This document shows, in pieces, positions 25,708-35,208 of a stretch of 64,000 bases of DNA (positions are counted from its first letter, which is position 1; every line of letters starts with the position of its first letter). A program made the translations under genes and the position numbers. The notes under the pieces were generated by a model. It worked only from the letters and a program-made list of their open reading frames with translations, searched no databases and was not told the DNA's origin. The stretch is from Hypericibacter terrae (GTDB lineage Bacteria > Pseudomonadota > Alphaproteobacteria > Dongiales > Dongiaceae): NCBI RefSeq assembly GCF_008728855.1, contig NZ_CP042906.1:2790001-2854000 (forward strand), given 5' to 3'.

Positions 25708-27090
25708 ATGACCGCCTTCAAGACCCTGGCCTTTGGCGCTCTGCTCTTTCTCAGTTTTGCTGGCATCCAGGCGCCGGCGCGCGGCGAAACGCTCGACCGG
25801 AGCGCCATTCTTCAAATGCTGGCTGGCGGGCAGTTCGACGAACTCGATAGTCGCCTCGAACGGATCGACGACGAAGCCAACGCTCAGAAACGTCCGGAGG
25901 GGGATCTGACGCGAGCCTTCCGCGCCTTCGCGACTTCTGATCCCGCCGTGGTGGCGCAGCTCGATCGCTGGGTCGCCGAGCGCCCCAACTCCGGCATGGC
26001 GTTGGTCGCACGCGGCGTCAACCGGTTCCACTTGATCCGTATCATGCGCTATGACGAGGCCTTCCGGGCAGCCAATGAGGCCTTCGCGCTCGATCTCAAG
26101 ATCAAGGAACGCGATGCCTTTGTGGATGCTCAGAAGGGCCTCGCCATCGAGGAGATGAACCCTGTGGGCTTTGTGTGGTCCTTGGAACTCTTCATCGATT
26201 GGGGCCAACCGCAGGAGGTCGAGAAGTGGTATCGGATCGCGGTAAACGATCTCCCCGCTTCGCCCGCGATCCATCGCACCTATCTCTCGGCCTATGCCCC
26301 CTGGCATCAAGCCGGCGCCTCTTGGCAGGAATCCCTGATTCGCTTGCAGGAAATCACGGCAAGTCTCGAGAAGGGCTTTGGCAAGGATCCCGACTTTGCC
26401 TGGCTGGCCGGCTATCTCGAATATGTGAAGGGTGAAACCTATCGGCTCGACGGCCAGCCAGAGTCCGCGATCGCCCACTTCGATACAGCCCTCGCGGCAA
26501 GCGACGATCCTGAATACCGGCTCGGCCGTGGCCGCGCGGAGCTGGCCATGGGCGCGCATCAGAAGGCCCTGAATGATTTCGTCCAGATCCTATCGGACGA
26601 CCCCGATTTCGGGCCCGCTGTTCATGGTCAGGCCCTCGCCAAGGAGGCACTTGGCCAGACCGCCGAGGCGCTGGCCGATCTCGACCGTGCGATTGCCCTC
26701 GACCCGATGAATCCGCTCTACCTCACCGACCGCGCCCGGCTCTTGCGGAAATCGAAGCGCATCGACGAGGCGCGCCGCGATATCGACAACGCATTGCCGC
26801 TCGGAGAGCACGATCCCTGGGTTCAGGTCTGGCGTGGCACCATCTACGAGCCCATCGATACAAAGACGGCCGCCGGCGCGTTCCAGCAGGCGGCCGCCCT
26901 GGCACCATCGAACCCGCTATACCTGAAGCGTTACGCGGATTTCCTCCTGCGCCACGAGGATTGTGAAGCCATTGCTGCGATCGAACTCTACGACGAGGCC
27001 TGTCGGACCGGAAATAGCTGTGGAGACAAGGCGCGTGAATTGGAAACGGCGGCGACCGCCTTGAAGACGAAGATGTCCTGCCCCGGGTGA
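25708..27090 (+). CDS. Exported TPR protein, paralogue B
   Basis: 460 residues with a Sec signal (cleavage near APARG-ETL). It shares FATSDPAVVAQLDRWV and the following helices with paralogue A. TPR units between about 235 and 420 are regular (AIAHFDTALAASDDPEYRLG, EALADLDRAIALDPMNPLY). The C-terminal Cys block is C-x12-C-x5-C-x19-C. It starts 25 bases after paralogue A, so the pair is an operon from a tandem duplication, now well diverged. Function unknown. Confidence 0.9.
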   Translation: MTAFKTLAFGALLFLSFAGIQAPARGETLDRSAILQMLAGGQFDELDSRLERIDDEANAQKRPEGDLTRAFRAFATSDPAVVAQLDRWVAERPNSGMALVARGVNRFHLIRIMRYDEAFRAANEAFALDLKIKERDAFVDAQKGLAIEEMNPVGFVWSLELFIDWGQPQEVEKWYRIAVNDLPASPAIHRTYLSAYAPWHQAGASWQESLIRLQEITASLEKGFGKDPDFAWLAGYLEYVKGETYRLDGQPESAIAHFDTALAASDDPEYRLGRGRAELAMGAHQKALNDFVQILSDDPDFGPAVHGQALAKEALGQTAEALADLDRAIALDPMNPLYLTDRARLLRKSKRIDEARRDIDNALPLGEHDPWVQVWRGTIYEPIDTKTAAGAFQQAAALAPSNPLYLKRYADFLLRHEDCEAIAAIELYDEACRTGNSCGDKARELETAATALKTKMSCPG

Positions 27091-27130
27091 GGACTGGCAG
27101 CTGCCGGCCGCCCATAAGGTCGCATCGGCC

Positions 27131-28192
27131 TCAGGGAATGATGCGCCGCTGCCGCAGCTCCGCGAACAGATCGAAGAAAGAGTCATCCGTCGCCTGATAA
27201 TCGAGGAAGCCCAGCTTGCGGCTCTTCGACATGTCGGTCACGACCTCGACGATGCGGCCCAGATCCGCATCGCTGTGCCAGGGCGAGACCAGCCGCCCCA
27301 GGTCGGGCTCCACCAGTCCGCGCTTGCGGGCGATCGCCGTCCAGAGCGGCCCGGCACCGGCCAGTTGGCGCTCGAGCGGCTCGCCCTCGCCGGAAAAGGG
27401 CGCCGCCTCGAGACCGAACCAGAAGGCGAGGCGGCCCCACATCCAGCTCCAGCGGAAGACATCGCCATTGACGATGTTGAAGGCCTGGTTCCGCGCGGCG
27501 GGTTCGGTCGCCGCCCATTCCAGATGCGAGGCCAGCAATCGCGCGTCGGTCATGTCGGTCAGGCCGTTCCATTGCACCGCGTGGCCGGGGAACTTCATTG
27601 GCTGCCCGCGCTCGCGCTGGATCTCGGCATAGACCGCGAGGGTCACGCCCATGTTCATGGCGTTGCCGATGGCAAAGCCGATGATCGTGTGCGGCCGGTG
27701 GACGCTCCAGCCGAACCCGTCCCGCGCGGCGGCGGCGAAGAGCTCGTCCTCCTGCGCATAGTAGAAATTCTCGACATCGAGACGGGCCTGGCTTTCCCGG
27801 AAGGGCGTCGCCGGCAGGTTGCCCTTCCCATAGTTCTCGAACGGGCCGAGATAATGCTTGAGCCCCGTCACCAGGGCGGTGTGCTCGACGGAGCCCGCGC
27901 GAGCGAGAACATCGAGCAGATTGCGGACCATCGCGCTGTTGACGCGGATATTCTCGGCTTCGCTCGCCTGCCGCAGCCAGCTGCAGAAGAACACATGGGA
28001 GGGCTTGAGCCCCGCCAGCGCCGTCCCGAGCGACGCCGGGTCGAGCAGGTCGGCGGCGACCGGCGTCACGCCCTCGATCGCGGTCGGCCTTCGCGCGAGC
28101 CCCTGCACCTTCCAGCCCCGTCCGGCCAATCGGCGGGCGAGATTGTTGCCCACGATGCCGCTGGCCCCAACCACGAGCGCTGTCCGCGTCAT
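27131..28192 (-). CDS. PRISE-type short-chain reductase (progesterone 5-beta-reductase/iridoid-synthase-like)
   Basis: 353 residues from ATG 28192. The Rossmann fold has VVGASGIVGNNLARRL and the NADPH-selecting LARRP. TGLKHYLGPFENYGKG and NFYYAQEDELF are the distinctive motifs of the PRISE group of atypical SDRs. These reduce C=C bonds of enones or related carbonyls; the substrate here is unknown. The frame is open 21 codons further upstream, but the Rossmann start favours 28192. Alone on its strand, convergent with paralogue B and divergent from uppP. Confidence 0.92.
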   Translation of the reverse strand: MTRTALVVGASGIVGNNLARRLAGRGWKVQGLARRPTAIEGVTPVAADLLDPASLGTALAGLKPSHVFFCSWLRQASEAENIRVNSAMVRNLLDVLARAGSVEHTALVTGLKHYLGPFENYGKGNLPATPFRESQARLDVENFYYAQEDELFAAAARDGFGWSVHRPHTIIGFAIGNAMNMGVTLAVYAEIQRERGQPMKFPGHAVQWNGLTDMTDARLLASHLEWAATEPAARNQAFNIVNGDVFRWSWMWGRLAFWFGLEAAPFSGEGEPLERQLAGAGPLWTAIARKRGLVEPDLGRLVSPWHSDADLGRIVEVVTDMSKSRKLGFLDYQATDDSFFDLFAELRQRRIIP

Positions 28193-28411
28193 GCTTCGTC
28201 TCCCTTGCCGCCGAATGATGAGGCGCAAAGTAACTGGCGCCGGCGGCGACGCCAAGCTATGCCGTCCTGCTCCGGATCTTGCGAGAAGGCTCCGACCGTT
28301 CGGAGTCGGCGTCGCGGCGTCCCATCAATGTCACGCTGCCGGAGCATTCGACGGTTTAGGTTCACGGCCCCGCCGACGCTTCTCCTACGATCGATATATT
28401 GAGGATTCGTC

Positions 28412-29263
28412 ATGTCCTGGCTGCAAGCTCTCCTCATCGCCGTCCTGCAGGGCGCGAGCGAACTCTTTCCCGTGAGCAGCCTGGGGCATGCGGTCATCCT
28501 GCCCGCCCTGCTGGGCTGGGACCTGGACCAGAACGGCCCCTCCTTCCTGCCTTTCCTGGTGGTGCTGCATGTCGGAACCGCAGCGGCGCTGCTGCTCTAT
28601 TTCTGGCGCGACTGGACGCGCCTCGCCTCGACGCTCATGGGATTCGGTTCGCCGGAAGAATGCGCCGCCGGTCGCCGCCTGACCGGCCTGATCCTGCTGG
28701 CCACGCTGCCTGCAGTCATATTCGGCTTTGCCCTGGAGAAGCCGCTGCGCCACCTCTTCGGCACGCCGGTGATCGCCGCGGTCTTCCTGATCGTGAACGG
28801 CCTCGTCCTCTTCTTCGGCGATCGGCTGCGCCGCGCCGCCGTCGATCGGGCCGACGGGAACGATCTGGGGCAAATGAGTTGGCGGGACGCGTTGATCGTC
28901 GGCTTCTGTCAATGCGGAGCGCTGATCCCCGGCATATCGCGCTCCGGCGCCACCATGGTGGGCGGCCTGCTGCGCGGCCTCCATCACGAGGCGGCGGCGC
29001 ACTTCTCGTTTCTGATCGCGACACCGATCATCATCGGCGCCGCCATCCTCGAAATCCCCAAGATGCTGCGCCAGCCGGGAGGCGGCAGCATCACCGAAAT
29101 CGCCCTGCTGTCTGGCCTCGTGGCCGGCATCGTTGCCTTCGTCTCGGTCTGGTTCCTGATGCGCTATTTCAGGAAGCACGACTTTCAGGCCCTCAACCCC
29201 TTCGCTTATTACTGCTGGGCCGTCGGCATTCTGGCGCTGGGGGTCTTCGCGCTGGAGCGCTGA
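28412..29263 (+). CDS. uppP: Undecaprenyl-diphosphatase UppP/BacA
   Basis: 283 residues, about eight membrane segments. The motif (E/Q)xxxE is QGASE (Q13, E17), followed by FPVSSLGH (H26); the second is PGISRSGATM near residues 170-180. The enzyme dephosphorylates undecaprenyl diphosphate to recycle the carrier of cell-wall synthesis and can give bacitracin resistance. A TATATTG patch just before the ATG region and the 219-base gap suggest its own promoter. Confidence 0.96.
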   Translation: MSWLQALLIAVLQGASELFPVSSLGHAVILPALLGWDLDQNGPSFLPFLVVLHVGTAAALLLYFWRDWTRLASTLMGFGSPEECAAGRRLTGLILLATLPAVIFGFALEKPLRHLFGTPVIAAVFLIVNGLVLFFGDRLRRAAVDRADGNDLGQMSWRDALIVGFCQCGALIPGISRSGATMVGGLLRGLHHEAAAHFSFLIATPIIIGAAILEIPKMLRQPGGGSITEIALLSGLVAGIVAFVSVWFLMRYFRKHDFQALNPFAYYCWAVGILALGVFALER

Positions 29264-29359
29264 CCGAGTTCCCCGGCACGGCGCCGCGGGGAATGGCCAG
29301 GGCGCCCGGACCGATGAGGGCCGCGCCCTCGGCATCGTTGGCCATCCTCGCCAATGGGG

Positions 29360-29773
29360 TCAGGGCGCGGCAGGCCTGCCGATGCGGCTGTAATCCACCG
29401 ACAGATAACCGTCGGCGAGCGGAACCACCGCATCGGGATGGACCCTCGCCACCTCCTGCGCCATCACGCCCATCTGCGTGACGTCGTCGCCCTTGTAGCG
29501 AAAGGTGTAGACATTCAGCCCGTCGAAGGTTCGCCCGACCAGGCGGATATCCTCCTTGGCCCGCATGTCCGAGACCATGTTGTGGTGCGGCGGAACGAAG
29601 GGCTGATCCAGATGGGTTTTCTTATCGCATATGGAATAGCTGTTGTCGGTGGCGGCGCCGTTGCACTTGTACATCTCGCTCAATTGCGGATCGGCATGCT
29701 GTCCGGTGGAACAGGCGCCGAGTGCGAACAGGACAGCCAGGGGCAGCAGGAGACGCGGGGTGGTGCTGAACAT
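29360..29773 (-). CDS. Small lipoprotein with peptidase-S74-type chaperone domain
   Basis: 137 residues. The signal ends in a lipobox LGAC (C21). Residues 66-137 match the intramolecular chaperone (tail-fibre/endosialidase, peptidase S74) domain: SDMRAKEDIRLVG, then VYTFRYKGDDV, GVMAQEVARVHPDAV and GYLSVDYSRIG. S68 and K73 sit five apart, as the Ser/Lys dyad of self-cleaving S74 domains. Such domains normally trimerise phage tail spikes; here only about 45 residues precede it. Whether it cleaves itself is unknown. No phage genes are nearby. Convergent with uppP. Confidence 0.85.
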   Translation of the reverse strand: MFSTTPRLLLPLAVLFALGACSTGQHADPQLSEMYKCNGAATDNSYSICDKKTHLDQPFVPPHHNMVSDMRAKEDIRLVGRTFDGLNVYTFRYKGDDVTQMGVMAQEVARVHPDAVVPLADGYLSVDYSRIGRPAAP

Positions 29774-30057
29774 CGAAGACCTTTGACGTTGCTGAAGGAC
29801 CCTCCCGGAACAGGCCCGATCGCGATCGGCAAGCTGCCGAAGGCGCGACCGGGTTGCGGTCCGGATCCATGATGGGAATTATGCCGAATGCGCCCTGCCG
29901 CCATTCACACGCCCGTGTTGTGTCCAAGAATTCACGCCGGCTCCGGCAAGCCGGCGGTAACGATCGCGCCGTCTCTGCCGCGCAGCCGCGAAAGCGCCGG
30001 TTGCGCCCGGGGGTGGGGGCGTGATTGCATGACCTGACGTTCATCCTTGAAGGCCCG

Positions 30058-32025
30058 ATGATGCCCTCCTCGCCCAGCTTTCGCCTGGCCTCCGCCCTGT
30101 CCGCGGCGCTGGTCCTGCTGTTCCTGACCGCGTCGACCCCGCCAAAGAGTACCTCCAGTCTCAGCTCCAACAAGCTGGAAGCGGCGCTCGACAAGCTGGG
30201 CGCGCATCAGTGCAAGGACAGCAAGCTCACCTGCGTCACCCTCACCATGCCGCTCGATCAGCTGGGCAACGATCCCAAGGGCCATGTCGACATCGACTTC
30301 GCTGTGCATTTCTCGGAGAAACCGAGCAAAGGCCTGTTGATCTATCTCGTGGGCGGTCCGGGCAGCAGCGGCCTCGAAGCCGCGGAGGATTCGCTGTCGG
30401 ACCACAATTCCCGGCTGGGCCAGGAGATGGACATCGTCTTTCTCGATCAGCGCGGCACCGGCGACCGCAACGCGATGGATTGCCCGAAGGCCAGCGCCGT
30501 CTACGACATGGCCACGATCGATCTCGACAAGCCGGACGAGGCCGTCGATCTCACCAAGACCTTCGTCGCCGGCTGCATCAAGGAGATGAAGCACACCGAG
30601 CTCCTGCCCTATCTCGGCACCGACCAGGCGATCCGCGATCTGGAGACCTTCCGCCAGGCGATCGGCGCGCCCAAGGTCTGGCTCTATGGCGAGAGCTACG
30701 GCACCCAGTTCGCCCAGCAATATGCGGTCGCATTTCCCGACGCGATCGCAGGCGTCATCCTCGACGGCGTCATCGACACCAATCTCGACGCCGAGGGTTA
30801 CGCGGCGGAAGACGGCCGCGCCGCCGAAAGCATCCTCGCCCGCCTCTTCGCCGCCTGCGACGACAAGTCGAACTGCCATGCCGACATGTCGGCACCGGCA
30901 GCGACGGTCTATGACGCGCTCGCCGCCCGGCTCGCCAAGGCCCCGATCGCAGTCGATTATCCCCTGCCGGACGGGTCGGCCCGCCGCCAGCTCACCCGCG
31001 GGATGCTCGAAGGAGCCGCCTTCAGCGCGCTCTATGGACCCGGCGACCGGCGCGATTTCATCCGCGCGCTGGCGGCTGCGGGGCATGAGGATCTCGTGCC
31101 GCTGCTCCGCCTCGCCTATTACAACCTCGCCCTGGATCCCCTGACGCTCGAGGCGCTGGGCTATAGCGGTTTCTATCTCGGCGCCTATTACGGCATCAGC
31201 TGCCAGGACTATGCCGAGCCGGGCGCCGATCCGACCGCGCTCGCCAAGTCGATCCTGGCCGAGGCGAAGACCCGGTCGACGGCGTTCCCCCATTTCCCGC
31301 AACTCTATGTCTCGGACCGGCTGCCTTGCGCCTTCTGGCCGGCGAAGGGCAAGGTCGGGCGGCCCAAGGCTTTCACGGGCGGCAGCTACCCGACCGTGAT
31401 CCTCAATTCGGACGCCGACCCCGCGACGCCGATCTCCAACGGCTATGCCGTGTTCGACCGCGTCAAGAATGGCTACATGATCACCATGCAGGGCGGGCCC
31501 CACGTCATCATGGGCCGCGACGACGCCTGCCCCGACAAGGTCGTTCTGGGACTGATGCTCGACGACCAGATCCCGATCGCCCATGAGCAGATCTGCGACA
31601 CGGCCCTGACGCGCAGCTACGTCCCCCTGACCCTGACCGATCCCGCGGACGCCAAGGACCCGCTCAAGGTCGCCCGCGGCGTCGAGGTCGAGCTCGAACG
31701 GTTCCCGGAGTTCTATTGGGACCTCGGATCCGATCCGGTCTCCATCGGCTGCGACCATGGCGGGAAGATCGAGGCGCGCGAGACCAAGACCGGCCGCGAA
31801 TACCGCTTCCGCAATTGCGGCCTATGGCCGGAGCTGCGGATCTCGGGCACCGCTTCCGCTCATCAGGAGGGCGACAACAGCGACGACATCACGCTCGCGA
31901 TCGACGTCGCCGGCGCCCATCAGGGGCATCTGAACTACCACCATGACTGGATCACCGAGGCGACCAGCCTGGGCGGCGAGTATGACGGCAAGGACCTGGC
32001 CACGCCGCGGCCGCCCTTGCGCTGA
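30058..32025 (+). CDS. Alpha/beta hydrolase of the S33 / tripeptidyl-aminopeptidase type
   Basis: 655 residues from ATG 30058 (AAGG site), with an N-terminal signal/anchor (ASALSAALVLLFLTAST). The oxyanion motif VGGPGSSG, nucleophile elbow GESYGTQFA, acid NSDADPATP and His in GGPHVIM give a complete triad in S33/TAP order. A C-terminal beta-rich part (about 540-655) is extra. It should be a secreted or periplasmic aminopeptidase or esterase. It stands alone, with 284 bases before it that contain no gene. Confidence 0.9.
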   Translation: MMPSSPSFRLASALSAALVLLFLTASTPPKSTSSLSSNKLEAALDKLGAHQCKDSKLTCVTLTMPLDQLGNDPKGHVDIDFAVHFSEKPSKGLLIYLVGGPGSSGLEAAEDSLSDHNSRLGQEMDIVFLDQRGTGDRNAMDCPKASAVYDMATIDLDKPDEAVDLTKTFVAGCIKEMKHTELLPYLGTDQAIRDLETFRQAIGAPKVWLYGESYGTQFAQQYAVAFPDAIAGVILDGVIDTNLDAEGYAAEDGRAAESILARLFAACDDKSNCHADMSAPAATVYDALAARLAKAPIAVDYPLPDGSARRQLTRGMLEGAAFSALYGPGDRRDFIRALAAAGHEDLVPLLRLAYYNLALDPLTLEALGYSGFYLGAYYGISCQDYAEPGADPTALAKSILAEAKTRSTAFPHFPQLYVSDRLPCAFWPAKGKVGRPKAFTGGSYPTVILNSDADPATPISNGYAVFDRVKNGYMITMQGGPHVIMGRDDACPDKVVLGLMLDDQIPIAHEQICDTALTRSYVPLTLTDPADAKDPLKVARGVEVELERFPEFYWDLGSDPVSIGCDHGGKIEARETKTGREYRFRNCGLWPELRISGTASAHQEGDNSDDITLAIDVAGAHQGHLNYHHDWITEATSLGGEYDGKDLATPRPPLR

Positions 32026-32061
32026 GGTCCGCGCCGCCCATCCGCGATCCCGAAAAAAAAT

Positions 32062-32090
32062 GGCGTCGATGGCTTTGGCCACCGACGCCT
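32062..32090. terminator. Bidirectional-looking hairpin after the S33 gene
   Basis: GGCGTCGATGGC pairs with GCCACCGACGCC around TTTG. On the plus strand it is followed by TTTAAGG; on the minus strand by eight T residues, which makes it the better terminator in that direction. It probably ends S33 transcription and blocks antisense reading. Confidence 0.7.
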
Positions 32091-32253
32091 TTAAGGAGGA
32101 ACGCACAGCAGAGGCTGATCGTGAAACCGCTCCACGATCTGAATCGACGCTACCGCTAAATCCCGACTTAATGAATAGAGATTAACTGAGCGCAGGCTTA
32201 AGTTTTTCTTTCGCCATGCCCGCAAGCCCCGAACGCTTTAGCATCCAGCTCTT

Positions 32254-33255
32254 ATGATCCCCACCCTCGATATCTCGCCCCTGTTCGGTGCCGACGTCGA
32301 GCACCGAGACAGCGTCGACCGGGCGCTGGCCGCGGCGGCAACGGGGCCCGGCTTCGTGATCGTCACCCGTCTGGCGGGCGACTGCCCGCTCGACGAGCGG
32401 AGCCGCGCCGACCTCGCGGCGATATTCGCCCTGCCCGAAGCCGAGAAGCGCCGCCTGTGGCGGCAGAAATTCGCGCCCCGGAACGCCAACGTCTATCGCG
32501 GCTATTTCCCGGTGCAGAATGGCGCCGCCACCTACAAGGAGGGCATCGATCTCGGGCCCGATCTGGCCCACGGGCCGCGCATCCAGGCCGACGACGATCC
32601 GCTGTTGGAACCCACGCCGCTTCCCGACGAGCGCAGCCTGCCTGGCTGGCGCGAGGCGGCGGCGCGCTATTACCGCGCAATGGAGCAGATCGCCGCCCTG
32701 CTGATGGCCTCGCTCGCGCGCGGCCTCGCGATCGACGAAGCCGTCTTCGCGGCGCCCTTCGCGCAAGGCATCTCCACCCTGCGGATGATCCATTATCCGC
32801 TGCGTCCGCCGGAATCCTTCCGCGGCGCCGAGCCCGCGATCGCCGTCGAGCATGAGGGCGAGGTGCGCCAGCTGGTGGGAGCGCCTCATACCGATTCCGG
32901 AATCCTGACCCTGTTGAACCAGGACTCGACCGGCGGGTTGCAGGCGCGCGGACGCGATGGACGCTGGCTCGACGTGCCGCCGCAACCAGCCTCGCTCGTC
33001 GTCAATTTCGGGAAGCTGCTGGAGCTCTGGACCGAGGGCCGGGTGCGCGCGACCGAGCATCGCGTGCTCGCCGCGGCGAGCCCTCGCCTCTCGATCCCGT
33101 TCTTCTACGAGCCGGGCGCGGAGGCGCTGATCCAGCCGCTCGCGACGTCGGGACAGCCACCGCTGGCGCCCTTCCGCTATGGCGATTATCTCTGGAAACG
33201 GATGGTCAAGTTCGTCGAGTTTCGGGGGCTCGAACGGCGGACGGTGGCGCGTTAA
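32254..33255 (+). CDS. 2-oxoglutarate/Fe(II) oxygenase, isopenicillin-N-synthase family
   Basis: 333 residues. The N-terminal DIOX_N part starts IPTLDISPLFG; the catalytic double-stranded beta helix has PHTDSG (His-x-Asp), TEHRVL (second His) and RLSIPFFYEP (Arg for 2-oxoglutarate). It oxidises an unknown small molecule in the cytoplasm. Its stop overlaps the stop of the convergent cyclase by three bases; the 228 bases upstream hold the hairpin described above but no gene. Confidence 0.95.
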   Translation: MIPTLDISPLFGADVEHRDSVDRALAAAATGPGFVIVTRLAGDCPLDERSRADLAAIFALPEAEKRRLWRQKFAPRNANVYRGYFPVQNGAATYKEGIDLGPDLAHGPRIQADDDPLLEPTPLPDERSLPGWREAAARYYRAMEQIAALLMASLARGLAIDEAVFAAPFAQGISTLRMIHYPLRPPESFRGAEPAIAVEHEGEVRQLVGAPHTDSGILTLLNQDSTGGLQARGRDGRWLDVPPQPASLVVNFGKLLELWTEGRVRATEHRVLAAASPRLSIPFFYEPGAEALIQPLATSGQPPLAPFRYGDYLWKRMVKFVEFRGLERRTVAR

Positions 33256-35204
33256 GCGCCCGCGGCGTCGAGCAGCGCCGCCATCGGCGCGACCCACACG
33301 GTGATGCGGCCCTCCCGGCCTGGGATCGGCTGATCGGCCAGGACCGTGAAACCCGCCAGAAGGTCTTCGCGCCCGGCGGCGGCGACCGCCCGCATGGCGG
33401 CATCCGACGCCGCGATCGCCGCCCCCTTCGTCTTGGCGAAGGCTTCGAGGCGGCTCGCGACATTGACGATATCGCCGGCCGCCGCGAGCTGCGACTGCGC
33501 AGCACCGCCCAGCCGCGCCATCGCCACCGGACCGAAATGCAGACCGCCGCGCGGCCTGAGCTCCGGATGCCAGCGCGCCAGCGCCGCGATCAGCGACCGC
33601 GTGCAGGCCAGCGCCGAGACCGGATCCTCCGGCTTCGGCTGCGGCAGACCGAAGATCACCATGGCGCCGTCGCCGGCGAACTGCTCGATCACACCGCCAT
33701 GGGCCAGCACGACCGCCTCGAGCCGGCCGTGGAACGCCTTGAGGAAGTCCGCCGTCTCGCCGGGCGAGCGCCGTTCGCTCAACCGCGTGAAGCCGGCGAG
33801 ATCGACAAAGAGAATGGCCGCGAGCTGCTCGCGCTCGTAGAAGCCGGGCTGTTCCTGCGACGCCATCTGCTCGGCCATGGAGGGCGGCATATAGCGGGCG
33901 AGATTACCGCGCTGGCGTTCGGCCTCCCGCCGCAACCGCAGCTCCTGGCCGACCCGACCCAGCAACACGATGGCCGCGGTCATGACCGCGGCAAAGGTCG
34001 GCACCGCCATGTTGAGCCACAGATTGAACTGCGTGAATGCGAACGTCGTCACGATCGGCCAGATCAGCGCCACCCCCAGGGTGGCGATCAGCGCCAGGCG
34101 CGGGTTGCGCAGGTTGGCGGTGATCCATGTCATGCCCGCCAGCAGCAGGATGGCGGCGAACTCCCAGGCGCGAAGCGCACCCGTTCTCAGCAACCTCGGG
34201 CCATGCAGCAGATTGGCCGTGATCGTCGCCAGAACCTCGACCCCGGGCAGTTCGCGCGCGAAGGGTGTGATGCTGCGATCGCCCAGGCCGAGCGCCGTAC
34301 CGCCGAGCAGCACCGCGCGGCCCGCGATCGCGTCGGCCGGGACCTTGCCCGCCATGAGGTCGGCGAGCGACACGGTGGCGATGCTGCCGGCCGGGCCATA
34401 ATAATCGATCGGCATGCTGAGATCGTTGTCGAGCGGGATTCGCCGGTCGCCCAGCTGCAATTGCCCGTCCAGCGACAGGGCGATCTCGTTCTCGCCGAGA
34501 CCCATTTGCAGCCGTGCCAGTTGCACCGCGAAGGCCGGGATGAGCACATCGCCGATGGCGATCGCCGGCTGGAAGCTGCGCTGCGCGCCCGTCCGGTCCG
34601 GTGCGAGATTCACATGGCCGACGATGGCGGCGTGGCGGAAGGGTTCGATCGGCAGCAGCGCGCCGGGCGCGCGCGGCGGCTCGAAACCGCCACTGGCAGG
34701 GCGCGACACCACGCGATAACCCAGCGTCGCAAGGTCGTCCAACGTCTTTTGGCCGGCCGTGGCTGAGAGCTCCAGCAAAGCCGCCATCGCCAGCACGGCG
34801 CGTCCCTGGCGCATCAGGGAATCGCGCAGCGCCAGGTCGCCGACTGACAGGGTGATACCGTCGCTGGCCCCTTCGCGTTCACTCAGCAGCAGGTCGAGCC
34901 CGACACTGCGGGCGCCCAGCTGCTGCAGCTTGTCGACCGCTGCCGCGATCTGGGCGCGGGGCAAGGGCCATCGACCGACCTCGGCCAATGTGCGCTCGTC
35001 GACAGCGACGATCACCACGTCGGTCGGCGCCGGCAAGGTCCCGCGGAGCTTGAAGCGCGCATCGAGCGTCGTGCCCTCGATGCCGTCGAACAGCGGCAAT
35101 CCGAACCGATGGATCAGCACCAGGACGATGAGGGCCGCGATCGCGACCAGGGCGGTCCACCGGAGCCGGTGCTTCTCCGGCCGGCTCGCCCCCGATGCCG
35201 TCAC
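33252..35204 (-). CDS. CHASE2-domain class III adenylate/guanylate cyclase
   Basis: 650 residues. One membrane segment (about 15-32), an extracytoplasmic CHASE2 domain (35-340), then three membrane segments (345-425), and a class III cyclase catalytic domain (about 470-640). Metal Asp residues are in FVDLAGFTRL and FAGDGAMVIFG. It probably makes cAMP or cGMP in response to a periplasmic signal. It starts four bases after the stop of the FecR protein gene; FecR/CHASE2-cyclase pairs recur in bacteria, so a joint sensory unit is likely. Confidence 0.95.
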   Translation of the reverse strand: MTASGASRPEKHRLRWTALVAIAALIVLVLIHRFGLPLFDGIEGTTLDARFKLRGTLPAPTDVVIVAVDERTLAEVGRWPLPRAQIAAAVDKLQQLGARSVGLDLLLSEREGASDGITLSVGDLALRDSLMRQGRAVLAMAALLELSATAGQKTLDDLATLGYRVVSRPASGGFEPPRAPGALLPIEPFRHAAIVGHVNLAPDRTGAQRSFQPAIAIGDVLIPAFAVQLARLQMGLGENEIALSLDGQLQLGDRRIPLDNDLSMPIDYYGPAGSIATVSLADLMAGKVPADAIAGRAVLLGGTALGLGDRSITPFARELPGVEVLATITANLLHGPRLLRTGALRAWEFAAILLLAGMTWITANLRNPRLALIATLGVALIWPIVTTFAFTQFNLWLNMAVPTFAAVMTAAIVLLGRVGQELRLRREAERQRGNLARYMPPSMAEQMASQEQPGFYEREQLAAILFVDLAGFTRLSERRSPGETADFLKAFHGRLEAVVLAHGGVIEQFAGDGAMVIFGLPQPKPEDPVSALACTRSLIAALARWHPELRPRGGLHFGPVAMARLGGAAQSQLAAAGDIVNVASRLEAFAKTKGAAIAASDAAMRAVAAAGREDLLAGFTVLADQPIPGREGRITVWVAPMAALLDAAGA

Positions 35205-35208
35205 GCGC

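Noticed and set aside
29354-29872. Plus-strand frame over the S74 lipoprotein
   Set aside because: The minus frame has a lipobox signal and a full conserved domain; the plus frame has none.
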